A stretch of 5,618 nucleotides of DNA from Chloroflexota bacterium (GCA_030616025.1 JAUWYD010000091.1:1-5618); one strand, 5' to 3'; numbered from the stretch's first letter, positions 1 through 5,618 are shown. Program-made: numbers and translations. Notes: generated by a model from the sequence alone, not told the origin.

Positions 1-299
1 GGCAGCGCCGACGTATGCCACGTCTCCAGCCTTGCGTCGGTCCTCTCCTCCCAGTGAAGATCTCCGATCGGGGTCCAGGCATCGGGTTGAGCTGCGGAGG
101 CATACTCAACCTTGTAGAACTGGAACTCCGGCAAGCGCGCAGTGCCAATAATCTCGACGCTACCGCGCACCTGTTGGTTGGGCCGAGGAGAAGTTATCTC
201 GTAGCGCTGTTCCTGCGGTAGGGGGGTCGCCGCTGAGATCCTTGAGGATACGACGAGAAGTAGAGACAGTAGCAGGACTGTACTCAGAGCCTTCCTCAT
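1..299 (-). CDS. Exported protein, N-terminal part (runs off the left edge)
   Basis: This is a partial gene with 99 complete codons, starting at ATG 299-297 and open to the window edge. A GGAG motif at 311-308 lies 8 nt before the start. The N-terminus is a clear signal peptide: MRKALS, then a run rich in Leu/Val (about residues 7-17), then SSRISAATP with probable signal peptidase I cleavage after ISA or SAA. There is no lipobox cysteine. After it comes a short linker, then ITSPRPNQQVRGSVEIIGTARL (about residues 36-57) and EFQFYKVEYASAAQPDAWTPIG. I recognise this as a beta-sandwich-like repeat seen in exported or cell-wall proteins of Chloroflexota, sometimes at the C-terminus of penicillin-binding proteins. 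The repeat usually continues 'W.T..LPDG.Y.LRL', and the frame here reaches WHTSAL at the edge. The exact function is unknown. It lies 57 nt downstream of fabF on the same strand and could be cotranscribed with it. Confidence 0.8.
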   Translation of the reverse strand, partial: MRKALSTVLLLSLLLVVSSRISAATPLPQEQRYEITSPRPNQQVRGSVEIIGTARLPEFQFYKVEYASAAQPDAWTPIGDLHWEERTDARLETWHTSAL

Positions 300-312
300 C
301 GTCCCCTCTCCG

Positions 313-354
313 AGCCGTTTCATCATTACACCACAAGTGTAGCATAGAACGGCT
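313..354 (-). repeat. Short inverted repeat between fabF and the exported-protein gene
   Basis: AGCCGTT (313-319) and AACGGCT (348-354) are perfect 7-bp inverted arms separated by 28 nt. They lie in the 57-nt gap right after the fabF stop. No T-tract follows on the minus strand, and the ribosome binding site of the next gene comes directly after. It could be a weak stem in the intercistronic RNA. A 7-bp match at this distance may also be chance. Confidence 0.2.
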
Positions 355-356
355 TC

Positions 357-1625
357 TCAGGCAAACGATTCACTGAATCGTCGGAGCACCAGTGCCGCGT
401 TTTGCCCTCCCAGGCCCAACGCATTGACCAGAACGGTGTCCACGCGGCGGTGCCGTGCGACTAGGGGAACGTAGTCCAGATCGCATTCGGGGTCAGGGGT
501 ATGCAGATTGATGGTGGGGGGAATGATGCCGTGCTCCATGACCTTCAGAGCGGTCACGGCGGAGATAGTGCCTGCCGCCCCTAGCAGGTGACCGATCATA
601 GACTTAATGGAGTTGATTGGGATGCGGTGGGCGATCTCGCCGAAGACGCTCTTGATGGCTTTTGTCTCGGCGACGTCATTCAGTTTGGTGCCAGTCCCAT
701 GGCTACAGATGTGATCAATATCGGCAGGCGATAAGCCGCTGTCCTGGATGGCGAGGCTCATGGCTCGCGCTGCCCCGTCGCCGGTCGGATCGGGAGCAGC
801 CAGGTGATAGGCGTCGGTGGAGACTCCGTAGCCCAACACTTCTCCCCGGATGCCTGCTCCTCGGTTCAAGGCGTGTTCCAGAGTTTCCATCACCACGGCT
901 CCTGCGCCCTCACCCAGAACAAAACCGTCACGGTCGGCGTCGAAAGGACGGCAGGCCCCTTGCGGGTTCTCGTCGTTGGGCGACAGGGCCCCGAGCCGGG
1001 CCAAAGCTGTCACGGCCAAGGGCGACCCAATTGATTCAGAAGCGCCAGCGACCATCACGTCCACATCTCCCCGCTGCAAACGCCGCATCGCCTCGCCAAT
1101 GGCTACGACACCTGTGGCGCAGGCGGACACAGGTGCCGAGACGGGTCCCTTGATCCCCAGCGTGATAGCCATCTGACAGGGCGCCATGCTCAGCAACACG
1201 GCCGTCAGTACAGTGGGCTTGATGCGCCGAGGCCCCCGCTCTTTGAGGATACATGCCTGTTCCTCGACGATCCCCACGCCACCAGCGGCGCTTCCGATCT
1301 CGAGGCCGACCCTGGTCGGATCTTCCTTGGATAGGCGCAGCCTGGCGTCATCCAGGGCCTTCTGGGCGGAGACAATGGCGAACTGGATGAACCGCGACAT
1401 CCGCTTGGCCGTTTGACGATCCAGGTGATCCAGGGGGTCGAAATCTTTCACTTCGGCCGCGATCTTGGCGGGACACTCACTGGTGTCAAACAGAGTGATG
1501 TAGTCCACGGCTGATTTGCCTGCTACGACTCTCTCCCAGTAGGTATCCACGTCAATACCCAGCGGGGTGACCGCTCCCAACCCAGTGATAACTACACGGG
1601 GGCTCTCCTGCCCTCTTGCCATCAT
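357..1625 (-). CDS. fabF: Beta-ketoacyl-ACP synthase II (KAS II, FabF family)
   Basis: This thiolase-fold condensing enzyme would elongate acyl-ACP with malonyl-ACP in cytosolic type II fatty acid synthesis. From ATG 1625 it is 422 aa, close to the usual ~410-415. The N-terminal signature RVVITGLGAVTPLG is at residues 10-23. The nucleophile is Cys169 in SACATG. The other active-site residues are His309 in CSHGTGTKLND, Lys341 in NSIKSMIGH and His346. Their spacing matches the E. coli FabF set (Cys163, His303, Lys335, His340), so the enzyme looks catalytically intact. The glycine loop near the C-terminus reads NALGLGGQN instead of the usual NSFGFGGTN, so the gating phenylalanine is replaced by leucine. 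The frame is open upstream to an ATG at 1688, but AGGAGG at 1632-1637 and a TATAAT box at 1657-1662 place the true start at 1625, or possibly at the adjacent ATG 1622. No acpP, fabD or fabG is next to it. It could serve general fatty acid synthesis or act as a specialised second KAS. Confidence 0.95.
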   Translation of the reverse strand: MMARGQESPRVVITGLGAVTPLGIDVDTYWERVVAGKSAVDYITLFDTSECPAKIAAEVKDFDPLDHLDRQTAKRMSRFIQFAIVSAQKALDDARLRLSKEDPTRVGLEIGSAAGGVGIVEEQACILKERGPRRIKPTVLTAVLLSMAPCQMAITLGIKGPVSAPVSACATGVVAIGEAMRRLQRGDVDVMVAGASESIGSPLAVTALARLGALSPNDENPQGACRPFDADRDGFVLGEGAGAVVMETLEHALNRGAGIRGEVLGYGVSTDAYHLAAPDPTGDGAARAMSLAIQDSGLSPADIDHICSHGTGTKLNDVAETKAIKSVFGEIAHRIPINSIKSMIGHLLGAAGTISAVTALKVMEHGIIPPTINLHTPDPECDLDYVPLVARHRRVDTVLVNALGLGGQNAALVLRRFSESFA

Positions 1626-1631
1626 GGCACG

Positions 1632-1637
1632 CCTCCT
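1632..1637 (-). promoter_or_regulatory. Ribosome binding site that decides the fabF start
   Basis: On the minus strand this reads AGGAGG, a perfect Shine-Dalgarno core, 6 nt before ATG 1625. The longer frame beginning at 1688 has nothing comparable, and this site would be inside that frame. It therefore supports a 422-aa product. Confidence 0.8.
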
Positions 1638-1656
1638 GTGATGACAGACTCTACGT

Positions 1657-1665
1657 ATTATAACA
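1657..1665 (-). promoter_or_regulatory. Extended -10 promoter for fabF
   Basis: The minus strand reads TGTTATAAT: a consensus TATAAT -10 box (1662-1657) preceded by the TGn extension. No good -35 is found. At 17-nt spacing the hexamer is TACCTT, and the best loose match is TGTACC at 19 nt, which suits an extended -10 promoter. Transcription would begin near 1650, leaving a leader of about 25 nt that contains the AGGAGG site. This agrees with the 1625 start and excludes 1688. Confidence 0.65.
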
Positions 1666-1734
1666 CTGAGGATCCGAAAAAGGTACATCTTACACCAGGG
1701 GACGTTGAAGAACCCATAGTCCTCACGCTGGGGC

Positions 1735-1753
1735 GGGCCTGAACTTCAAGCCC
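1735..1753. promoter_or_regulatory. 19-bp near-perfect palindrome, candidate operator
   Basis: The sequence is GGGCcTGAAcTTCAaGCCC, symmetric about position 1744, with 8 of 9 position pairs complementary (only 1739/1749 mismatched). It sits in the divergent intergenic region, about 70 nt from the fabF -10 box and about 40 nt from the -35 of the glycosyltransferase promoter. A dimeric helix-turn-helix repressor or activator is the natural reading. I do not recognise the motif as the site of a named regulator. A hairpin in a transcript is the alternative. Confidence 0.4.
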
Positions 1754-1785
1754 AGGTTTGAGGGCGCTTTTCCGCACCTTGGGCT
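1749..1785. repeat. Inverted repeat overlapping the palindrome
   Basis: AGCCCAGGT (1749-1757) can pair with ACCTTGGGCT (1776-1785) with a single bulged base. A GCG/CGC pair inside the loop could extend it. Its left arm reuses the GCCC half of the 1735-1753 palindrome, so the two structures are mutually exclusive if formed in single-stranded nucleic acid. There is no T-tract after it on either strand, so it is not a standard intrinsic terminator. Confidence 0.35.
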
Positions 1786-1793
1786 CAGAAGGA

Positions 1794-1822
1794 TTGCTCA
1801 CACCACTGTCCTATGCTATACT
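1794..1822 (+). promoter_or_regulatory. Promoter for the glycosyltransferase gene
   Basis: TTGCTC at 1794-1799 (-35, three of six consensus bases and all of TTG) is followed by a 17-nt spacer and TATACT at 1817-1822 (-10, five of six). TG at 1814-1815 adds an extended -10. Transcription would start near 1829. The ATG at 1813 that gives the longest frame lies inside this promoter, so translation should begin further down. Confidence 0.6.
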
Positions 1823-1842
1823 TCTGCAGCGACGGTAACGTG

Positions 1843-3810
1843 ATGCAGCGTGTTCAGAGTATCCGGTTGAGAGGCGCGAGAGTCGCGTCTAGTGACCACT
1901 CGTCCCTCATGGCCCCTTGCCTGATCGCGGCAGTTGCGTTTGCTCTGCGACTGCACCGCCTCGATGGTCAGAGCCTGTGGTTTGACGAGGGTTTTGCCAT
2001 TCACCTAGCCACCCAGAGACTGCCCCAGATGATCGAGCAGAACCCGGTGGGATGGCTTCCGCTGCACTCTGTCGCCCTCAGTTTGTGGCTGAGGGTTGTT
2101 GGCGACAGCCCCTTCGCGGCGCGCTTCTTCTCTGTGGTCTTCGGTGTTCTGCTTGTGGCTTTGCTTTACTCACTGGCTCGTACTCTGGCGAGCTCACGGA
2201 CCGGAGCGATGGCCTCATTGGTGGGCGCTCTTTCGCCTTTTCTCGTGTACTATTCCCAAGAGGCTCGTACCTATGCCCTCTGGCTTTTCCTTAGTCTTCT
2301 CTCGGCATATCTGTTGCTGCGGGCCCTGGGTCACCCGGAGCGCATAAGGGGGTGGATTGCCTACACGGGGGTCACCAGCCTGGCCCTGTACACTCACTAT
2401 TTCAGCATTTTCCTCCTGCCCTGGGGCGCCGCGGCTCTCTTGTATACTGCGGTCAGAAGCCGACGCTGGAAGACACTTCTCAGTGGGGTGGCTGGTCAAC
2501 TCGTCGTCTTGGTGGCCTCTGTACCGCTGGTCGCGTTTGCGCGCTCCTCAATACTGGATAGATACGGTTTCTGGCGCAGTCCACTCTCCGCATTTCAAGT
2601 GGTGCTGGATCTGTGGTACCATTTCACTACCGGTGGGAACCTTCCCTTCGATCGAGCGCTGCCAGTGATGGGCACGTTTGCTGTCGTGGGGATCTTGGGA
2701 CTCGTCCTGTTTCGCCCTCACTGGAACGGCGCGCTGATGGCGCTTTACCTCCTGATCCCGAGCTTAGGAATGTTGGCGCTTTCGAGTTGGCGGGAACTCT
2801 ACGTTGCTCGCTATCTGGCTATCGCGGCTCCCGCGGCATATCTGCTAGTGGCTCAAGGCTTGGACAGGTTATGGGCAGCGACCACTGCATACCGGGGTTT
2901 GCTGGGTAAGTCCGCGCTGGCTGCAGTATTGTGCTCGACTGGCGTAGTGGGCTATTCTTGGTGTCAGGCCCTGCAAAACTACTACTACAATCCAGATTAC
3001 GCCCGGGATGACTTTCGCTCAGCAGCGCGCTTCATCGAGGCTGGCGAGGGTGAGCAGGATGTGATAGTCATGAGTGGAGGAGGTATTTTCACAGCCCTTC
3101 TGCCCTACTACGAGGGCCGTATGCCTTGGATAGACATGCCCTCGTTCGGAGAGTGGTTGGATGAAGATCAAGCCGTGCAAGGGTTGAACGCCTTGCTAGG
3201 AGGGCGTTCGGGTGGGCGCGTATGGCTGGTGTTGTCTGGGAATCAGATCACCGATCCTCAGAATCTGATCGTGGCCCATCTGTGGACATATGGGTATGTC
3301 GTTGAAGCGAAGAACTTCCCTGGCCGGATCGGAGTCAGGGTTCTCGTCTTCACCCCGCGGCACGACGCTGATACCTTCAGCTTTGCACCCTTCAAGTACG
3401 AGCATTTGAGGGCCAATTTCGACGACAAGGTGGAGTTGCTGGGCTTCGAGATTGACGGAAGCCGGTTCGCGCCTGGGGACGACATACATTTGGCGCTGCA
3501 ATGGCAAGCGCGGACGCAATTGGAGCAGGACTACCATGCCTTTGCTCACCTCCTGAATGATCGCAACGTTGTTGTGGCCGGCCATGACAAGCTACCTCTC
3601 AACGACTACTTCCGGCCTACAGTGTGGCCCGTGGGGGAACCTCTGAGAGATGAGTACGTTCTCTCTCTGCCTCAGGATCTGTCGCCTGGGGCCTACGGAC
3701 TGGAAGTGGGATTGTACTCGTACCCTGATTTGCGTCGCTTGCCGGTCGCGAGAGACAGTTCCTTGGACCGTGATCGCGTACTGCTCTCCCCGATCATAGT
3801 TGACGAATGA
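1843..3810 (+). CDS. GT39-like polytopic membrane glycosyltransferase (GT-C fold)
   Basis: This 655-aa integral membrane protein is likely to use a polyprenyl-phosphate sugar to glycosylate a protein, lipid or cell-surface polymer on the outer face of the membrane. Residue numbers are from ATG 1843. WFDEG at 46-50 carries the Asp48-Glu49 pair expected in the first outer loop of GT-C enzymes. The motif SPFLVYYSQEARTYAL (131-146) is typical of the PMT_2/ArnT-like group. About ten to twelve hydrophobic segments span residues 23-375. The rest is outside the membrane. Residues from about 525 (VELLGFEIDG, then LALQWQARTQLEQDYHAFAHLL and LSPGAYGLEVGLY) form a beta-rich domain that I associate with Chloroflexota GT39 proteins. 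The 'HPPLYY' motif common in relatives appears here as WLPLHS. The acceptor is unknown. The longest frame begins at ATG 1813, but the promoter covers it. GTG 1840, ATG 1843 and ATG 1909 are possible starts, and none has a strong Shine-Dalgarno site. Confidence 0.9.
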   Translation: MQRVQSIRLRGARVASSDHSSLMAPCLIAAVAFALRLHRLDGQSLWFDEGFAIHLATQRLPQMIEQNPVGWLPLHSVALSLWLRVVGDSPFAARFFSVVFGVLLVALLYSLARTLASSRTGAMASLVGALSPFLVYYSQEARTYALWLFLSLLSAYLLLRALGHPERIRGWIAYTGVTSLALYTHYFSIFLLPWGAAALLYTAVRSRRWKTLLSGVAGQLVVLVASVPLVAFARSSILDRYGFWRSPLSAFQVVLDLWYHFTTGGNLPFDRALPVMGTFAVVGILGLVLFRPHWNGALMALYLLIPSLGMLALSSWRELYVARYLAIAAPAAYLLVAQGLDRLWAATTAYRGLLGKSALAAVLCSTGVVGYSWCQALQNYYYNPDYARDDFRSAARFIEAGEGEQDVIVMSGGGIFTALLPYYEGRMPWIDMPSFGEWLDEDQAVQGLNALLGGRSGGRVWLVLSGNQITDPQNLIVAHLWTYGYVVEAKNFPGRIGVRVLVFTPRHDADTFSFAPFKYEHLRANFDDKVELLGFEIDGSRFAPGDDIHLALQWQARTQLEQDYHAFAHLLNDRNVVVAGHDKLPLNDYFRPTVWPVGEPLRDEYVLSLPQDLSPGAYGLEVGLYSYPDLRRLPVARDSSLDRDRVLLSPIIVDE

Positions 3811-3815
3811 TCGGG
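3789..3815 (+). other. Hairpin overlapping the glycosyltransferase stop codon
   Basis: CCCGATCAT (3789-3797) and ATGATCGGG (3807-3815) form a perfect 9-bp stem with a 9-nt loop, AGTTGACGA. The TGA stop codon (3808-3810) is in the right arm. No T-run follows, so it is not a standard intrinsic terminator. It could be a 3' stabiliser, a partial or factor-dependent terminator, or a protein-binding site before the sigma factor gene. Confidence 0.4.
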
Positions 3816-3888
3816 AGTGCCGAAATCCACTATCGTAACTGTTATGGCCGCAGAGTGTTCTAAAGGTTGGGACGCTCGGAGGCAAGAT

Positions 3889-3892
3889 GGAG
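3889..3892 (+). promoter_or_regulatory. Ribosome binding site that supports a TTG start for the sigma factor
   Basis: GGAG lies 7 nt upstream of TTG 3900-3902. The frame is closed upstream by TAA at 3861-3863 and contains no ATG before the conserved region begins. The other upstream start, TTG 3867, has its purine run directly against the codon with no spacer. Confidence 0.55.
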
Positions 3893-3899
3893 CTGCATC

Positions 3900-4445
3900 T
3901 TGGGCGAGCCTGAAGAAAAGCTTGTGGAGAGGGCTAAGGAGAATCCAGAGGCCTTCAGCGTCTTGTATGAGAGATATGTTGATCAGATATATCAGTATAT
4001 CTTTTACCGAACTGGCAACCGCTACGATGCCGAGGATCTAACCGCCAAGACCTTCTACAGGGCCTTGGCGAACTTGAAGCGCTATCGGTACAGAGGCCTG
4101 CCATTCTCGGCGTGGTTGTATCGGATCGCTCACAACCTGGTAGCCAATTGGCATCGGGACCGGCAACGCCGTAAGACCATTCCTTTGGACAGTCTAGTAC
4201 TGGCCAGCAAAGCTAGGGAGTCTGCTGAGCAGATTCTCGAGTCGAGCGAGCGCGGGGAAGTTCTCAGAGAAGCCATCACCAGGCTCGCTCCTGACAGGCA
4301 AGAGTTGTTGGTTCTAAAATACTCCACCGATTTGAGCAACAAGGAGATAGGGAGAGTAATGGGGCGCAGTGAGGGGGCGATCAAGGCTCTCTACCATCGT
4401 ACTCTCGTTGCGCTCAGGAAGGATCTGCAGCGAAGAGGGTTCTGA
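3900..4445 (+). CDS. ECF-type RNA polymerase sigma factor (sigma-70 family)
   Basis: This is a cytoplasmic initiation factor that would direct RNA polymerase to a specific promoter set. From the preferred TTG start at 3900 it is 181 aa, a normal length for an ECF sigma with only regions 2 and 4. Region 2 covers about residues 15-91: NPEAFSVLYERYVDQIYQYI, the core-binding DAEDL at 43-47, then PFSAWLYRIAHNLVANWHRDRQRR, the -10 recognition side. A polar linker (about 92-112) leads to region 4 (about 113-176). The helix-turn-helix LSNKEIGRVMGRSEGAIKAL near 145-164 would contact the -35 element. No sensory domain is attached. The gene starts 89 nt after the glycosyltransferase stop and is followed 51 nt later by degV, so it may have its own promoter; I see no ECF-type GGAAC/CGTC autoregulatory pair. 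The start codon is less certain than the gene. Confidence 0.93.
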   Translation: MGEPEEKLVERAKENPEAFSVLYERYVDQIYQYIFYRTGNRYDAEDLTAKTFYRALANLKRYRYRGLPFSAWLYRIAHNLVANWHRDRQRRKTIPLDSLVLASKARESAEQILESSERGEVLREAITRLAPDRQELLVLKYSTDLSNKEIGRVMGRSEGAIKALYHRTLVALRKDLQRRGF

Positions 4446-4496
4446 CGCCGGGGTAATGATATCCTGGAAAAAGCAGTTGCCGAAGGAGGAGAGAAC

Positions 4497-5345
4497 ATGA
4501 TAAAGATAGTGAGCGACACAACCTGCGACTTGCTACCTGCGATGGCGGAGGAACATGACATCACCATAGTGCCCATCAATATCCACTTCGAGACGGAGAT
4601 GTACAAAGAAGGGGTCGACATGGACTGGGACCTCTTCTACCGCAAGATCGATGAGTTGGGCATCATACCCACTACTTCCCAGCCTTCGGCGGGGGAGCTC
4701 GCTGAAGTCTACCGCCGTCTGGCCAGGGAAGAGGGGGCCGACGCCATCATCTCCACCCATGTGACCGGCAAGCTGAGTGGCACCTACCAGTCGGCGGTGT
4801 TGGCGAGTCAAGAGGTGGCTGACGAGGTGAAGGTCTATCCTCATGACAGCCTGGCGGGCTCCGCTGCCCTGGGTCTGGCCTGTGTGGAGGCATCGCGCAT
4901 GGCTCGGGCGGGAAAAAGCGCCGAGGAGATAGTCGCCCGCTTGGACGAGATCAGGTCCCGCGTCAACGTACTGTTTGTGATGCAGAACCTGGAGTACCCT
5001 CGCAAGAGTGGCCGTGTGGGCGGACTAAAGGCCGCTTTGGGCTCTGTGCTCAATCTGAAGCCCATTGTCAGCCTTGAGGATGGTCTCTTGGATATCGCGG
5101 AGAGCGTCAGGACGCGGAAGAAGTCGTTGGAGCGCTTGCTGGACATCGCGGAGGAAAGAGTCGGCACTACGGCTCCCATCGACATGGGGGTGATCCATGC
5201 TAGAGCCCCCGAGGCGGGAGAGGAGATGCTGGCTAGGGTGCAGGAGAGGTTCAACTGTCGGGAGCCCTACCTGGTCGAGTTGTGCGCGTCGCTGACAGTT
5301 CATTTTGGGCCCGGTATGATTGGGCTGGGCTTCTACGAGGTGTGA
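4497..5345 (+). CDS. degV: DegV family fatty-acid-binding protein (FakB-like)
   Basis: This cytoplasmic 282-aa protein has the usual DegV length. Family members bind a fatty acid in an enclosed cavity. FakB proteins present it to the kinase FakA to make acyl-phosphate, but here the partner is unknown. Motifs in order: VSDTTCDL at 5-12; TSQPSAGEL at 60-68 with Thr60/Ser61, the position of the carboxylate-binding residues; GKLSGTYQSA at 91-100 with Ser94; HDSLAG at 116-121; YPRKSGRVGG at 167-176 with Arg173; LNLKPIV at 185-191; and HFGPG at 269-273 with the ligand-side His269. No expected binding residue is missing. The start is firm: AGGAGG at 4484-4489 lies 7 nt before the ATG. It sits 51 nt after the sigma factor gene and 28 nt before the next gene, all on one strand, suggesting a single operon. 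No fakA-like kinase is visible. Confidence 0.95.
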   Translation: MIKIVSDTTCDLLPAMAEEHDITIVPINIHFETEMYKEGVDMDWDLFYRKIDELGIIPTTSQPSAGELAEVYRRLAREEGADAIISTHVTGKLSGTYQSAVLASQEVADEVKVYPHDSLAGSAALGLACVEASRMARAGKSAEEIVARLDEIRSRVNVLFVMQNLEYPRKSGRVGGLKAALGSVLNLKPIVSLEDGLLDIAESVRTRKKSLERLLDIAEERVGTTAPIDMGVIHARAPEAGEEMLARVQERFNCREPYLVELCASLTVHFGPGMIGLGFYEV

Positions 5346-5373
5346 CGCGCCTAAGGACGGAGTCGCGCCGACT

Positions 5374-5618
5374 ATGACGAAGACACGGGTTGAAGTGGAT
5401 CAAATACGGAAGGACCTGGAGGAGTCTTGCTCAAGCGATTCTCCTGCGGACAGGGAGACACTGGAGTCCTTGGTGCGCGTGGGCGAGGAGGCCAGTAACG
5501 TGATTGCGCCAGTGCGTCCCGGAGCGGGGTTCAGACAGGAGTTACGTGACGAGTTGCTGACGGTCTTGCGCCAGAGGCCAACCCTGGTTGTTGCTTCGGG
5601 GAGCGAGAATCGTCGCCG
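5374..5618 (+). CDS. Unrecognised protein, N-terminal part; possible sigma-factor partner
   Basis: This is a partial gene with 81 full codons from ATG 5374, open at the right edge. A GGAG at 5359-5362 lies 11 nt upstream, rather far, so the start is only probable. The fragment has no signal peptide or membrane segment. It is charged and helix-prone in residues 1-40. The next part, IAPVRPGAGFRQELRDELLTVLRQRP (about 44-69), resembles the 'P.p.FR..LR.ELL' segment that often precedes the membrane helix in ECF-associated or anti-sigma-like proteins of Chloroflexota and actinobacteria. It lacks the zinc anti-sigma motif (HxxxCxxC); the only cysteine is residue 19. Because it follows the sigma factor and degV genes closely on the same strand, a role in controlling that sigma factor is possible but is an inference. 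The missing C-terminus would decide it. Confidence 0.65.
   Translation, partial: MTKTRVEVDQIRKDLEESCSSDSPADRETLESLVRVGEEASNVIAPVRPGAGFRQELRDELLTVLRQRPTLVVASGSENRR

Noticed and set aside
160..345. A 61-codon minus-strand frame overlapping the exported-protein start
   Set aside because: The overlapping frame from 299 has a ribosome binding site, a signal peptide and a known repeat type; this one has none of these.
662..1153. A 163-codon plus-strand open frame opposite fabF
   Set aside because: It is antisense to the conserved catalytic core of fabF, very rich in Arg/Pro/Ser, and has no domain-like pattern. It is a GC-driven shadow frame.
3196..3585. A 129-codon minus-strand frame opposite the glycosyltransferase
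   Set aside because: It lies entirely within a well-supported gene on the other strand and shows no recognisable motif.
3800..3848. TTGACG in the hairpin loop or TGTTATGGC at 3840-3848 as a sigma factor gene promoter
   Set aside because: TTGACG has no -10 box at 16-19 nt. TGTTATGGC has a poor -10 and only a weak -35 (CCGAAA). Neither is convincing.
4457..4465. TGATATCCT as an internal promoter for degV
   Set aside because: The -10 matches four of six bases with a TG extension, but the -35 position reads GGGTTC. Cotranscription with the sigma factor gene is simpler.
4841..5254. A 137-codon minus-strand frame opposite degV
   Set aside because: It overlaps conserved DegV motifs, is Ser/Arg-rich and has no independent support.
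5346..5369. Direct repeat of CGCGCC in the gap before the last gene
   Set aside because: Only 6 bp in GC-rich DNA, so it is likely chance.

Overview
The window looks like chromosomal DNA from a moderately GC-rich bacterium, most likely a Chloroflexota (Anaerolineae-like) lineage. This is inferred from protein style, not from a marker gene. The clues are a family 39 (GT-C) glycosyltransferase with a C-terminal beta-rich domain, an exported protein with an 'ITSPRPNQQVRGSVEIIGTA...FQFYKVEY' type repeat, and a short ECF sigma factor of a form I associate with that phylum. No rRNA, tRNA, CRISPR array, insertion sequence or phage gene is visible.

Layout. Minus strand, reading leftwards: a beta-ketoacyl-ACP synthase II (FabF-type, 1625-357), followed after 57 nt by the start of an exported protein (299-1) that runs off the left edge. 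Plus strand, reading rightwards: a membrane glycosyltransferase (1843-3810), an ECF-type sigma factor (3900-4445), a DegV/FakB-type fatty-acid-binding protein (4497-5345), and the first 81 codons of an unrecognised soluble-looking protein (5374 to the right edge). That last protein may be a sigma-factor partner.

The two arms diverge from a control region at about 1626-1842. Each side has a good extended -10 promoter: TGTTATAAT on the minus strand for fabF, and TTGCTC-17-TGCTATACT on the plus strand for the glycosyltransferase. Both promoters lie inside the longest possible reading frames, so they move the likely translation starts downstream (fabF to 1625, glycosyltransferase to about 1843). 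Between them is a 19-bp near-perfect palindrome (GGGC-n-TGAA-n-TTCA-n-GCCC), placed like an operator, which overlaps a second, alternative inverted repeat.

Functional reading. FabF makes fatty acyl chains and DegV-family proteins bind fatty acids, so the window has a lipid flavour, but no acyl carrier protein, FabD, FabG or FakA is present to prove a shared pathway. The sigma factor, degV and the terminal gene are closely spaced on one strand (51 and 28 nt gaps) and probably form one transcription unit. The most interesting idea here is that a fatty-acid-binding protein sits between a sigma factor and a possible regulator of it. The remaining genes look like ordinary members of known families.
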